Below, piece after piece: positions 9,069 through 18,253 of a DNA stretch of 64,000 bases (positions within the stretch are counted from its first letter, which is position 1; the number at the start of each line of letters is the position of its first letter). The translations under genes and the position numbers were made by a program. This DNA is from Streptomyces sp. V4I8. GTDB lineage: Bacteria; Actinomycetota; Actinomycetes; Streptomycetales; Streptomycetaceae. The DNA is taken from NCBI RefSeq assembly GCF_041261225.1, contig NZ_JBGCCN010000002.1:124001-188000 (forward strand), in the 5' to 3' direction. Below the pieces are notes generated by a model, which saw only the letters and a list, made by a program, of their open reading frames with translations, was not told the DNA's origin and ran no database searches.

Positions 9069-10631
9069 GTGACTGGATAGGTGTCTCGGTCCGGAGGCGT
9101 GCGTGATTGCCGGTTGGCGGGACCGGTGATCAGCCGAGGGCGGGCATCCAGGGGCTGCCGCGCATGGCCTGGATGAGGACGTCGAGCATGGGCTGCTCGT
9201 GTCGGGTGGCGGTGGCCAGGTAGGTGCGGATCGCGGCGAAGTCCTGCGCGCCGTGCAGCGTGCGCAGGCAGCCGGAGACCTTGATCCGCAGCTTGGCCAT
9301 CCTGATCGTCTGTTCGGCTGGGTTGTTGTCGAACGGCAGTGTGAGGTCGTGGACCCAGCGCAGGTAGTCGTTCCAGCGCTTCGTCAGCCGTCTGAACAGG
9401 GCGTGGTACTTCGCCTCGGTCTTCGAGCTGCGGGTGGCGGTCGCCTTCAGCCCGTCGGCCACCGCCTGGGCCAGCGCCCCAAGCTCACCGTCCTTCACGG
9501 ACACGGCGATCGCGTCGAGCCCGTCCGCTCGGGCCTCTTCCGCGGCCTTCTTCAGGGCCAGCACGGCGTCGATGGCGCGGTAGGCCGCGCACCGGGCCTT
9601 CTCGCTGCCCCGCTCGGTGACCGCGACCAGTTCGCGTAGTACGTGTGCCGAGCACAAGGCGTGTTCGGCCTGCGGGTAGGAGTCGTAGGGCGCCCAGGCG
9701 TCGTGCATGGCGATGCCGGTGAAGCCGGGCAGTATCCCGGCCGCGTCGATGCCTTCGCGACCGCGGCGGCGGTGCACCGACAGGTGTACGAACTGGCCGC
9801 TGGAGGCGGAGTGCAGCCAGTGCAGGCACCCGGCGGTGCGGAACCCCGTCTCGTCGAAGAACGCCACCGCCGCGCCGGCGACCTTCCCGGCCACGAGACG
9901 GCCGAAGGCATCCAGCCGGCTCGCGCAAGTGCGTACCCACGAGGCCACCGTGCCCGGCGCGACGGACGCGTCGAAGAGGTCTGCCAGGGCGGTGGCGGTG
10001 CGGTCCTTGGACAGGAACTGGCCGTGCATCAGGTAGACGCCGGCGGCCGCGAGACGGGGACCGTACTGCACCGGGGCCCGCACGCCCTCGGGACCGGAGG
10101 CCTTCTCGCTCCGCCCGCACGCGCACCGGCAGGTCAGGACCTGATGCTCGGTGACCTCCAGGCCGATACGTTCGGGCAGGTCGAAGACCTGACGCCGCTC
10201 GATACCGGCCACGACGGCCCCGGCCAGGTCCGCACCGCAGCCGGCGCAAGGGCCGTGGGGCCGGTGCTCGACCCGGTGGTCGGGGTCCGCGACCTGCCGC
10301 AGCGTGATGCCCTTCTGGCCTTTCGGGCGGCCCGGCCCCCGCCCGGACTTCCCACGCAGAGACTTCGGAGCCGGTTTCGCCAGTCCGTCCGAAGACGGCG
10401 GCCTGGAAGAGTTCGCCGAGTTCTTCCCCAGCCGGGCCGTCAGGTCCACGACCTGACCCTCCAGTACCACGATCCGTTCCCGCGCCGCGGCGAGTTCCTC
10501 ACGCAACTGCACCACCAGAACAGCGAGTTCCTCATAAGAAGGCGGCACAGCAGCATCAGACACGAGACAGATGATCACCGATCCAACTGACAAGATTCAA
10601 CTCATCCCGCCAGGAGCACCTATCCAGTTAC
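9069..10631 (-). mobile_element. IS66-family element, copy 1, with 8-bp target duplication
   Basis: 1,563 bp with ends GTAACTGGATAGGTG (transposase start side) and GTGACTGGATAGGTG. AACCCGCC flanks both sides (9061-9068 and 10632-10639). Eight bases is the duplication expected of IS66, so this copy arrived by simple transposition. Only one gene (tnpC-like) is present, without tnpA or tnpB. Confidence 0.95.
9130..10563 (-). CDS. IS66-family transposase (TnpC type), copy 1
   Basis: About 477 aa from a GTG. GTG and TTG codons up to 10 codons upstream are also in frame and no strong ribosome site decides. Order: an N-terminal coiled coil (VQLREELAAARERIVVLE) with the conserved LGKNSANSSRPPSSD, a zinc-binding segment (CAGCG ... 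CRCACG), then the DDE core with Asp in FFDETGFR, Asp in MHDAWAPYD and Glu in NNPAEQTIRMAK. It differs from copies 3 and 4 by one residue (YGPRL rather than YGPGL). Confidence 0.9.
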   Translation of the reverse strand: MSDAAVPPSYEELAVLVVQLREELAAARERIVVLEGQVVDLTARLGKNSANSSRPPSSDGLAKPAPKSLRGKSGRGPGRPKGQKGITLRQVADPDHRVEHRPHGPCAGCGADLAGAVVAGIERRQVFDLPERIGLEVTEHQVLTCRCACGRSEKASGPEGVRAPVQYGPRLAAAGVYLMHGQFLSKDRTATALADLFDASVAPGTVASWVRTCASRLDAFGRLVAGKVAGAAVAFFDETGFRTAGCLHWLHSASSGQFVHLSVHRRRGREGIDAAGILPGFTGIAMHDAWAPYDSYPQAEHALCSAHVLRELVAVTERGSEKARCAAYRAIDAVLALKKAAEEARADGLDAIAVSVKDGELGALAQAVADGLKATATRSSKTEAKYHALFRRLTKRWNDYLRWVHDLTLPFDNNPAEQTIRMAKLRIKVSGCLRTLHGAQDFAAIRTYLATATRHEQPMLDVLIQAMRGSPWMPALG

Positions 10632-10700
10632 AACCCGCCTACCACATAAGCAACTTGACAAGCCCCCCGTAGGCAGCTGTCAAGCAGACATATCGCCCGG

Positions 10701-11819
10701 TCATTTCTCCTGTGATGGTGTAGCAGCAGTTACGTCGGTGGTCCTTTGCGCAGTGAGTTGGTAGCGCCTGCTGGCCACTGTCCAGTCGATCAGTGCTCTG
10801 TTGAATTTCTTGAGGCCGTGGATGAATACGCAGGTGTCCTCGGTCCAGTCTGGGTCGTGGAGCGAACCGGCCAGGAACTCGAAGGTGCGTAGTTCGGCGT
10901 TGCAGAGTGCGACGACTTGGGCGGTGGCCTGGGCGTGCGTCAGGCGTTCGTAGGCCATGTAGCAGCTGATCAGGTTCTTGCCGCTGCCTGCTGCGGCTTC
11001 GACAGGAGCCGAGTACAGGTCGTTGACCCAGCAGATGATGTGGTTGAACCGCATCAGCAGGTCGAAGAGTTGCGGCGAGTGGAACACCTCGTCAGGCAGG
11101 GTCAGTGCGTAGGCGAGTTCGATCCAGCCAGCCGTGCACAGCAACCCTCCGTCGCGATCACGCCGATTCAAGTACTGGGCGATGAACGGTACTTTTCCGG
11201 GCAGTTCAAACTCCTCGAGGTTGAGCAGTGCTGTTTCCAGCCAGTCGGTGTAGTAGCGGCGGTAGCGCGCTTGCCATGTGGGATCGGTCAGGCTGCAGGT
11301 CTCTTCCCACAGGTCCGCGAAGGCTCGTACAAGGGGGTGCGAGTCGGGTGCGGGCGCCCCCTGGGTGGCCAGGATGTCCCACAGCGCGGACACCACTGTG
11401 CGCGCCTGATCAACCGATGTGCGGATCCACACGTCGTCGAAGTGGTCATCGATGACCCAGGTAATGACCAACCACTTGGCTGCTGCCTGTAGATGGGCGC
11501 CATATGGGACATCACCCCAGGCGTGCGTGATCAGGTCCACGTGCTGTTTGAGGAACCGCTCTACGGTGCGATGCGGGTCGGCTGTCACCCCCTGATCGCG
11601 GGAGACGACGATGCCCGTCGCCAGTAACCATTGCCGCAGTGAGGTCTCCAGGTCTGCAGCTTGGTGATGCTTTACCGGGGAAGGTGTTGATACGTACAAA
11701 CAGGGTGTATCGGTCTTCGTTCCCGTGTTAGCCGCGGATTGTCGAACTTCAGGGAAGCCGGGAGGAGGCTCAGAGTTCATGAGGGCCTGCAGCTCAGCCA
11801 CCGAGGTATGGCGCAACAT
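10701..11819 (-). CDS. Class I terpene cyclase (sesquiterpene-synthase type)
   Basis: A 372-aa protein starting at an ATG with GAGGAGG about 9 bases upstream. The frame is open a further 89 codons, but that part is Cys/Arg-rich and unlike the family. All bacterial type I cyclase motifs are present: DDHFDD at 124-129 (first Mg site), a pyrophosphate sensor R220 with D223-G224, the NSE triad N266/S270/E274 in NDLYSAPVE, and an RY pair at 352-353. It should ionise a prenyl diphosphate, probably farnesyl diphosphate, to a cyclic terpene. The product cannot be read from sequence. No P450 or other tailoring gene is next to it, and both flanks are mobile DNA. Confidence 0.9.
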   Translation of the reverse strand: MLRHTSVAELQALMNSEPPPGFPEVRQSAANTGTKTDTPCLYVSTPSPVKHHQAADLETSLRQWLLATGIVVSRDQGVTADPHRTVERFLKQHVDLITHAWGDVPYGAHLQAAAKWLVITWVIDDHFDDVWIRTSVDQARTVVSALWDILATQGAPAPDSHPLVRAFADLWEETCSLTDPTWQARYRRYYTDWLETALLNLEEFELPGKVPFIAQYLNRRDRDGGLLCTAGWIELAYALTLPDEVFHSPQLFDLLMRFNHIICWVNDLYSAPVEAAAGSGKNLISCYMAYERLTHAQATAQVVALCNAELRTFEFLAGSLHDPDWTEDTCVFIHGLKKFNRALIDWTVASRRYQLTAQRTTDVTAATPSQEK

Positions 11820-12124
11820 CCCTGAGTCCTCCTCGTCAACCAGATCTCTAAGGTCATAGGGGGTGCGAACTAGCGGAGCGCCTGCCGTCCGCGGGTAGCC
11901 GCCGCATTGTTCGCACGCGCAGGTGTCGCCGCGCGCGCCGAGCGCCAGGGAAGACCCGGTCTCCCCCTCCCCAGTGCAGCAGCTCGCGCCGGGGCGCGTG
12001 CAGGGGTTACGGAAGCAGAAGGGCGCGCGCAGCATGCAACCTTGTGCCTTCGTGACATCCGGAGCACACCGAAACCGGAAGTCCACAAGCGAGGCAGGGA
12101 GTCGGTCGGATGATGCCGGCAGGT

Positions 12125-12706
12125 CTATCGGCAGCCGTCACTCAGGTAGCGGTGCAGGGAGGTTTTGGGGATGCCGGTCTTGGCTGCAATCTGGCCGAGG
12201 CTGCTGCCCTGCGCCTTGAGGAGCTTGGCGTATTCGATCTTGTCTTCGGGGTGGGCGAAGGGGCGGCCGATGTGACGGCCGGCACCTTCGGCAACGGTGC
12301 GGGCGTGGGCGGCGCGTTCGGCGGTGAAGGTGCGTTCCATCTCGGCGAAGAGGGCCAGCAGGAGGAAGGCGATGTGTCCCATGCCTTCGTCGGCGGTGTT
12401 GATCGGCAGCGGGTCGGCCAGGGAGCGTACGCCGATGTTCTTCTCGCTCAGGACGTGGACGAGGTTGAGGACTTCGCGCAGGTTCCGGCCGAGCTGGTCG
12501 AGGGTGTAGACCACGATCACGTCGCCGGGGCGGGCGTAGGTGAGCAGGGCGGCCAGGCCGGGGCGGTCGACGGTGGCGCCGCTCTTCTTGTCGACGTAGG
12601 TGCGTTCGTCGGGGATGCCCGCGGCGTTCAGCGCGTCGAGTTGGCGCTCCAGGCTCTGCTTGGTGGTGGAGACCCGGGCGTAGGCGAGTTCGTGCCCGCG
12701 TGGTGG
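12125..12706 (-). pseudogene. Serine recombinase (Tn3-type resolvase), 5' truncated
   Basis: The frame reads [18 protein letters not shown] near 12,690, then [35 protein letters not shown], and a C-terminal helix-turn-helix ([18 protein letters not shown]). The start codon and first residues are missing where the IS701 remnant begins at about 12,720, although a non-canonical start cannot be excluded. The catalytic serine region (YARVS) is retained. Confidence 0.75.
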
Positions 12707-12720
12707 GAGGCGGAGTCCTC

Positions 12721-13470
12721 TAGTACTGCAACGGTGCTTGTTCTGATTGCTGGGCAGTTTTCAGGGGCTGTGTCCGCGTCGTTTGTAGTGGCTGATGCGG
12801 GCCGGATGTTGGCGTCGTCGGCGCCAGGTTGACCAGTGCAGGACGTGGTGGATCGGTGCTGGCCGGCGGTTGGTGAGGCGGGTGATCAGGCGTCGGATCT
12901 CGGCGAGGCTGAGGTGGATGAGCTGGGAGGATCCGTTTCTGCTTTGTCCGTGTCGAGCTGGCGGGCCCGCAGGACAGTCAGACAGGCGTGGGCGGCCATG
13001 GCCAGGGTCATGTGGCGGTGCCAGCCCGGGTAGCGGCGGACCTGGTAGTCGTCCAGGCCGCATTCCTGCTTGGCGGTCTGGAAGCATTCCTCGACTGCCC
13101 AGCGGCTGCCCGCGATGCGGATCAGCTCGTCCAGCGTCGTGTCGGCGGGACAGTAGGCGATGTAGTAGGAGATCTCCTCGGGCCTGCTCACGCTGCGGCG
13201 GGCGAGGACCCAGTGCCGGCGGTCCTCGCGGTGCCAGGGCCGCACCTCGACGCGGGCCCAGTCGAAGATCCGCCGGCCGTGGGCTCCTTCACCGCAGGAA
13301 CGGCGTTTCCATTTCTGCCGCGGCAGGCCGGGAAACAGGTCGTGGACGGGGTGGTCGATGGACCAGCGGGTGACGAGGTGTCGTGCCGGGTGGTGGCCAT
13401 GACGTGGAAGACATCCGCCTGTTCCAGCTCGAACCGCCAGGAGGGTGTACACCAGGTTGTGTGAGTGGTG
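12721..13470 (-). pseudogene. IS701-family transposase remnant, frameshifted
   Basis: Pieces in different frames rebuild the C-terminal half of an IS701 transposase: QADVFHVMATTRHD, then RWSIDHPVHDLFPGLPRQKW, then GSRWAVEECFQTAKQECGLD (catalytic Glu region), then SLAEIRRLITRLTNRRPAP and a final RRRGHSP-type end. At least two frameshifts and loss of the N-terminal half make it dead. CTAG occurs near both borders, the kind of target IS701 prefers. Confidence 0.75.
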
Positions 13471-14915
13471 GCTGATCACTCTTGTCTAGTCTGGTTCCTG
13501 CTCTGAACAGAAAGTGGCGCTCAGTGATATCGAGGCAGGAATCCGAGGCCGGTCGGTTAGAGGCGGCGGAGCGGGTGGCGCGGGTGTTATCGCCGGAGGC
13601 GATCGATGCGCTGATCGCGGACGCGAAGGAGTCCGGGATCGGTCTGGATGGCCGGGACGGGCTGCTGCAGCAGATGATGAAGCGGGTGATCGAGCGGGCC
13701 CTGCAGGTCGAGATGGCGGACCATCTCGGCTATGAGGCGGGGGATCCGGCCGGACGGGGCAGCGGGAACAACCGCAACGGCAGCTTCGAAAAGACGGTCA
13801 CCACCATGGCCGGTCCGGTCACCCTCGAGGTGCCCCGGGACCGTAAGGGCGAGTTCGTCCCGCAGATCGTGCCGAAGGGGACACGCCGGCTGGGGCAGGT
13901 CGACGAGATGATTCTGTCGCTGTACGCCCGCGGTCTGACGACCAGGGTCATCACCGCGCATCTGGCGGAGGTGTACGGGGCCGAGGTCTCCCCGGCGCTG
14001 GTCTCGAAGGTGACCGACGTGATCGCGGACGAGGTCACCAGCTGGCAGAACCGGCCCCTCGACGAGTGTATCCGGTCTTGTTCATCGACTGCGTGCACGT
14101 CAAGATTCGCGAGGGGCATGTGGCGAATCGTCCGATCTACGTTGCCGTTGCGGTGACCGCGGACGGCTACCGGGAGATCCTCGGACTGTGGGCCGGCCAG
14201 GGCGGCGAGGGCGCGAAGTACTGGCAGGCCGTTCTGACGGAGATCAAGAACAGAGGCGTCCGGGACGTGCTGATGCTGGTGTGCGACGGACTGACCGCAC
14301 TGCCCGAGGCCGTCGCCAATGTCTGGCCGCAAACTGTGGTGCAAACCTGCGTCGTTCATCTGATCAGGACCTCGCTGCGGTACTCCTCACGCCGCGACTG
14401 GCCCGAACTCGCGGCCGACCTCAAGCCCGTCTACACCTCGGTCAACGAGGACGAAGCCCGCCTGAAACTCACCGAGTTCGACGAGAAGTGGGGCACGAAG
14501 TACCCCTCGATCGCCGGGATCTGGCAACGGGCCTGGAGCGAGTTCGTGCCCTTCCTCGGCCTGCCCGACGCCATCCGGCAGGCCGTGTACACCACCAACG
14601 CCATCGAGGCCTTGAACAGCCGATACCGGCGCGCGGTCCAGGCCTGCGGGCACTTCCCCACGGAACAGGCAGATCTTACGACGGTATGACTTTCTGGGCT
14701 TCGCCGCCCTGAAGCGCCTGTACCTGGCCACCCTCGCCCTCGACCCCACCGGACGTGGCCGCCAACGCTGGGAGCAACCGCTGGAAGGGCGCTCTCAACG
14801 AGTTCGACGTCCTCTTCGACGGCCGCCTCTCGGCCGGACGAGTGTAAGCCGAACAGCCCAACCGAAAACCGATAGGCCAAACAGACGAATCACACCTCCA
14901 TCCTGATAGAGCCAT
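13460..14915 (+). mobile_element. IS256-family element, degenerate
   Basis: Contains an IS256 transposase gene with two lesions. The right end runs to about CCTGATAGAGCC near 14,905-14,915, matching the right end of another fragment at 57,592-57,830. The left end near 13,460-13,480 is less certain. Confidence 0.7.
13482..14848 (+). pseudogene. IS256-family (Mutator-type) transposase with frameshift and small insertion
   Basis: The first part (13482-14072) reads as an IS256 N-terminus. At about 14,066 one G is missing from the codons for DEVYPV, shifting the frame. The second part contains Asp in LFIDCVHVK, Asp in LVCDGLTALPEA and Glu in TNAIEALNSRYRR. At about 14,670 some 34 foreign bases separate HFPTEQA from LKRLYLATLALDPTG. 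The final codons (SAGRV, stop near 14,846) are visible but frameshifted. The intact C-terminal sequence is preserved at 57.6 kb for comparison. Confidence 0.85.
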
Positions 14916-15062
14916 CCGCTGTTCCGGGCCAGGCTTTGCGGGTCTTTTGGAACCGTCCCGGGGCGCTCACGGGAGTGAGTGAAGTGCCCCGGATATCCGT
15001 TCGGGAGCGCTGCCTCGCCGGCGGGCGGGGGGGCCTTGCGGTCACGGGCCGGGTGGGGGTGG
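14916..15062. other. Spacer between IS256 and the ANTAR genes
   Basis: Nothing gene-like. A few short GC-rich repeats, possibly termination signals for the minus-strand ANTAR gene. Confidence 0.4.
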
Positions 15063-15758
15063 CTAACTGCTGGTGGCGGGGCGGGAGTTGTCTGCAAGTC
15101 GGAGTTGTCCGGTGAGGATGGCGTGGGCGGTGTCCAGGAGGGGCTGGTTGTGGCGGTAGGCGTGGGCGCGGATGCGGGCGAGGGCGTCGGCGGGGGAGAT
15201 GCCGAGCTGGGCGGCAGTCATGCCGGTGGCCTGATGGACGTCTGCCCGGTGCAGGTGGCGGACGGCGGGGGCGGCGGGGGTGGTGGGGGCGGCGAGCAGT
15301 TCGGTGAGGGCGTCGGCGAGGGCCAGGGCGTCGGTGGTCTGCTGGGGGGTGAGGGGCCCGGGGATGCGGCGGTGGCCGGTGAGGACGCCGAGGCGGATGA
15401 CGCCGAGGGTGAGGGGGAAAGCGAAGACGGCGTGGACGGCGAGTTCGCCGGCGGCGGCGGCAAGCCCGGGCCAGCGGCCGGCGGGGGCATGGGCGAGGTC
15501 CGTCTCCAGGACGGGGTCCAGGCTGTGCATGGCGTCGTGGCTGGGGCCGTGGCCCTGGATGAACTGCATATCGTCCAGCAGGGCGGCCGTCTCGCCGGTG
15601 TGCCACAGCAGTTCCAGGCCGTCGCCGTGTAGGAGGGAGAGAGCCAGGCCGTCCAGGCTCAGCATCGGGTCCGCCTGGCGCAGGGCGTCGGCGGGCTGCA
15701 TTTCACCCGGGACGGCCAGTTCGTGCAGCAGCCGTTCCATGTCCGCGCTGACCGCCAT
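15063..15758 (-). CDS. GAF-ANTAR regulatory protein 1
   Basis: A 231-aa protein. Residues ~20-160 look like a GAF sensory fold (LALSLLHGDGLELLWHT ... GVIRLGVLTGH). The last ~55 residues are an ANTAR RNA-binding domain (VHQATGMTAAQLGISPADALARIRAHA). ANTAR proteins bind paired hairpins in nascent RNA and prevent termination. The ligand is unknown. It lies 48 bases downstream of a second GAF-ANTAR gene on the same strand, so the two are probably co-transcribed. Confidence 0.85.
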   Translation of the reverse strand: MAVSADMERLLHELAVPGEMQPADALRQADPMLSLDGLALSLLHGDGLELLWHTGETAALLDDMQFIQGHGPSHDAMHSLDPVLETDLAHAPAGRWPGLAAAAGELAVHAVFAFPLTLGVIRLGVLTGHRRIPGPLTPQQTTDALALADALTELLAAPTTPAAPAVRHLHRADVHQATGMTAAQLGISPADALARIRAHAYRHNQPLLDTAHAILTGQLRLADNSRPATSS

Positions 15759-15806
15759 GAGCCCTCCCCCTGGCCCGCCGCGCGAGCCGGCGTCTGTGAT
15801 GTGTGA

Positions 15807-16550
15807 TTAGTGCTGCTCGGGTTCCAGGGTAGGGTCGGTGCCGCTTTCCATCACCTGGCGTGCGACCTTGGTCAGCAGCAGTCTGTGGTGGCGGGCGTAG
15901 CGGCGCAGCCTCTCGAAAGCCTCGTCGACGGTGATGCCCCGGCGGTGGGCGAGGGCTCCTTTGGCCTGTTCGATGATGATGCGTGAGGTCAGCGCGGTCT
16001 GCAGCTGGGTGGCGAGGGTGGCCTGTTCGTGCAGGGCGCGCTGCTGGAGGATGCCGATCGTGGCGGTGTCCGCGAGTGCCTGGCCCAGGCGCAGCTCGGC
16101 CGGGTCCAGCGGGCCGGGCCGGGTGCGCAAGAGGGTGAGCGCGCCGATGACCTCATCGCGCAGTCTGAGCGGGGCGGCTGCGAGGGAGGTGAAGCCCAGC
16201 TCGGCGGCGCGCGGGGTGAAGCGCGGCCAGTTCGCCTTCGCGTGCGGATGGGTCAGCGCGGTGTCGGGCAGCTGGCGGCCCAGGCGGTAGCAGTCCAGGT
16301 GCGGGCCTTCGCCTAAGTCGATGCCGGCCAGTACCAGAGCGCGGGCGCGTTCGTCCGAGGCGCAGACGTCCACCAGCTCGCCGCGCAGGGTGGCCAGGAC
16401 CACCCCGGCGGCGGTGATATCGAGCAGGGCGACGCAGTGGTCGGTGAGCATGTGCAGGAAATGGATCACGTCGAAGTCGCCGACCAGAGTGTCCGCCAGC
16501 TCGACGAAGGCAGCAGCCAGCCGCTCCTCACGGGACGACTCGGGCATCAC
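15807..16550 (-). CDS. GAF-ANTAR regulatory protein 2
   Basis: 247 aa from GTG (16550) or 246 from the adjacent ATG (16547). AAGGAG lies 6 or 9 bases upstream, so either start fits. The N-terminal GAF domain (LADTLVGDFDVIHFLHMLTDHC ... VIGALTLLR) is followed by a classical ANTAR domain (IIIEQAKGALAHRRGITVDEAF, RLRRYARHHRLLLTKVA). This is a common Streptomyces architecture and a putative RNA-binding antiterminator. First gene of a probable two-gene unit. Confidence 0.9.
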   Translation of the reverse strand: MMPESSREERLAAAFVELADTLVGDFDVIHFLHMLTDHCVALLDITAAGVVLATLRGELVDVCASDERARALVLAGIDLGEGPHLDCYRLGRQLPDTALTHPHAKANWPRFTPRAAELGFTSLAAAPLRLRDEVIGALTLLRTRPGPLDPAELRLGQALADTATIGILQQRALHEQATLATQLQTALTSRIIIEQAKGALAHRRGITVDEAFERLRRYARHHRLLLTKVARQVMESGTDPTLEPEQH

Positions 16551-16809
16551 AGTTCACTCCTTTCGCATGGGGAACGGCAAACGGCTGCCCGCCCCAGAAG
16601 GGGGCACGGGGGCCGGTCCTTGCAAGGGACACCTGCCCGCTCCGACCGTCTGTGTGCGTGAGGGACGGGGACGTGTTTCAGCCCTCTTCCGCCCCTGCCG
16701 GGGCAGGCCGCCGCCTGCGATGGGCCCGCCGTCAGATGGCATCGGACGCCGTCGCCCCGCAAGGGCACGGGTGGTTCCCTGTCTGCTCGCCGCCCGGCCC
16801 CGGCAGACG

Positions 16810-17187
16810 TCAGTCGGCCGCGGGACCGGCACACTGGTCCAGCGCCTCGGCCATTGATGCCGTCACGGTGAACACGCTGTCCATGCCCGTGATCTGCAAA
16901 AGGAGCAGGGTGCGGGGGTGGTCGCAGACGAGCACGAGCCGTCCGCCGCCTGCCATGACCCGCAGGCGGGCCCGGCACAGCAGCCCCAGCCCGCAGGCGT
17001 CGATGAACTCCACCCCGCCCAGGTCGAGCACGATACGACAGCGGGGGATCGCGGTGGCAGCATCGAGCCGGGGGGTGATGGCGGCTGCGGCCGCGATGTC
17101 GATCTCACCGTGGAACGCGATGACGGTGCAGCAGTCCGCACGGTGGATGCGGATGTGCCCGAAGGCGGGTGTGGTGTGCTGGTGCAT
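16810..17187 (-). CDS. STAS-domain anti-anti-sigma-like protein lacking the phosphorylatable serine
   Basis: A 125-aa single STAS domain (IRIHRADCCTVIAFHGEID ... IVLDLGGVEFIDACGLGLL). Such proteins normally bind an anti-sigma kinase and are switched off by phosphorylation of a Ser/Thr in a DSSG/DSTG motif. Here that motif is DACG, with Ala-Cys in place of the usual hydroxyl residues. It may therefore be permanently active or controlled differently. It is separated from the GAF-ANTAR pair by 260 bases, so it is probably transcribed on its own. Confidence 0.85.
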   Translation of the reverse strand: MHQHTTPAFGHIRIHRADCCTVIAFHGEIDIAAAAAITPRLDAATAIPRCRIVLDLGGVEFIDACGLGLLCRARLRVMAGGGRLVLVCDHPRTLLLLQITGMDSVFTVTASMAEALDQCAGPAAD

Positions 17188-17384
17188 GGCGGTACCGCCT
17201 GAAAACGGCAGGCCACCCGAGCCCTGCCCCGGGAACGGGCGGCGCGACGGTCATAAAGGGAAGACCACCGGGTCCGGGGTGGCAGCGCGCGGCCAGCCTA
17301 GAGGGCTGCCCTGACGGGCAAACCGCAGAAACGGCTTACACGAGACGGCATTCCCCTATAGGGATGAAATCCAACCCAGTCCCC

Positions 17385-17411
17385 TTGACATGACGGATCG
17401 TCAATTAGGCG
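17385..17411 (+). promoter_or_regulatory. Possible promoter (consensus -35 box)
   Basis: A perfect TTGACA at 17385-17390, followed at suboptimal spacing by CGTAAT, with a small palindrome GACGGATCGTC between. It is placed to drive the plus-strand gene at 17605. The -10 match is weak. Confidence 0.3.
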
Positions 17412-17604
17412 TAATCTGGCTGGCGTTGTGCCTGCGTACCACCGGATGGCCGAACACACCCCTGGGCGCGCCCGGCCACGGGGCCTAACGTGCCCGATGG
17501 CCCCGGACCCGGCCAATGCTGCAGCCCTGCGGCCCGGGGGAGGCGCTTGCACTGGCCCCGCCTCCCCGGCCGCCCGCCACGCCCTTTCAGCGGGAGTGCC
17601 AGCC

Positions 17605-18180
17605 ATGCCGCGCGCCATCCGCCCCACCGCCATCCCCGCCCCACGCACCGCAGGACAGCCGGGGCCGTCCCTGCTCCGGCTGTCCTTCACCGTGGAGATT
17701 GAACGCGCCGTACGCACCCACACGCTCGTGGGCCAGGCCGCCCGCAGCCTGCTGGCCGCGATCGGCGCCCCGCCCCCGCTCGCCCAGCACCTGGGGGACA
17801 CGGCCACCGTGGCCGCCCACTACCTCAACGGGCACAGCCAGCACTCCCGCTACCGGCTGTGGATCCACACCGACCCAGCCGGCATCACCCTCACCGTCAC
17901 CGACCACCTCGAACACCCGCCCGGCGGAACACCCGCCTGGCTGCCCGCCGCCCACACCGGCCGACTCCAGCAGCCCACCCCCACACCGGACCCAGACCCG
18001 ACAGGCCCCGACCATAACCACCAGCTGGGCCTGCACCACACCCCGGACGGCCACATCCGCCTCACCCACCACACCCCCTGGCCCACACCGCAACCAGGCA
18101 CTGTCAAGCTTGACGGGCCATCAGGTAATCAAGAAGGTGATCCTCGATTTTCGCCTTCGAATCCACGACTGAAGCGCTGA
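17605..18180 (+). CDS. Degenerate histidine-kinase-like ATPase/unknown protein, 3' end replaced by a repeat
   Basis: Starts at an ATG after GGGAG. Residues ~30-110 (LSFTVEIERAVRTHTLVGQAAR ... YRLWIHTDPAGITLTVTDHLE) resemble the beginning of the small ATP-binding anti-sigma proteins of Streptomyces. A proper N-box is not visible, so the family is uncertain. A Pro/His-rich stretch follows. The last ~28 codons come from the MITE-like repeat at 18097, so the natural C-terminus is lost. The STAS gene next door on the other strand makes a sigma-regulatory role plausible but unproven. Confidence 0.5.
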   Translation: MPRAIRPTAIPAPRTAGQPGPSLLRLSFTVEIERAVRTHTLVGQAARSLLAAIGAPPPLAQHLGDTATVAAHYLNGHSQHSRYRLWIHTDPAGITLTVTDHLEHPPGGTPAWLPAAHTGRLQQPTPTPDPDPTGPDHNHQLGLHHTPDGHIRLTHHTPWPTPQPGTVKLDGPSGNQEGDPRFSPSNPRLKR

Positions 18181-18253
18181 ATCGAGAGCCACAGGCGGCA
18201 TTGAATCGGGATATTCCTTCTTGATCATCTGACACGTCAAACTTGACAGTGCC
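18097..18253. repeat. 157-bp MITE-like inverted-repeat element
   Basis: Terminal inverted repeats of about 40 bases starting GGCACTGTCAAG at 18097 and ending CTTGACAGTGCC at 18253, with only a few mismatches. The ~75-bp centre has no coding capacity. Size and ends fit a non-autonomous miniature transposable element. No transposase in this window has these ends. Confidence 0.7.

Noticed and set aside
9643-10590. A 315-codon frame opposite the IS66 transposase, repeated at every copy
   Set aside because: Antisense shadow of a highly GC-rich gene; composition is Arg/Gly/Pro-rich with no family resemblance.
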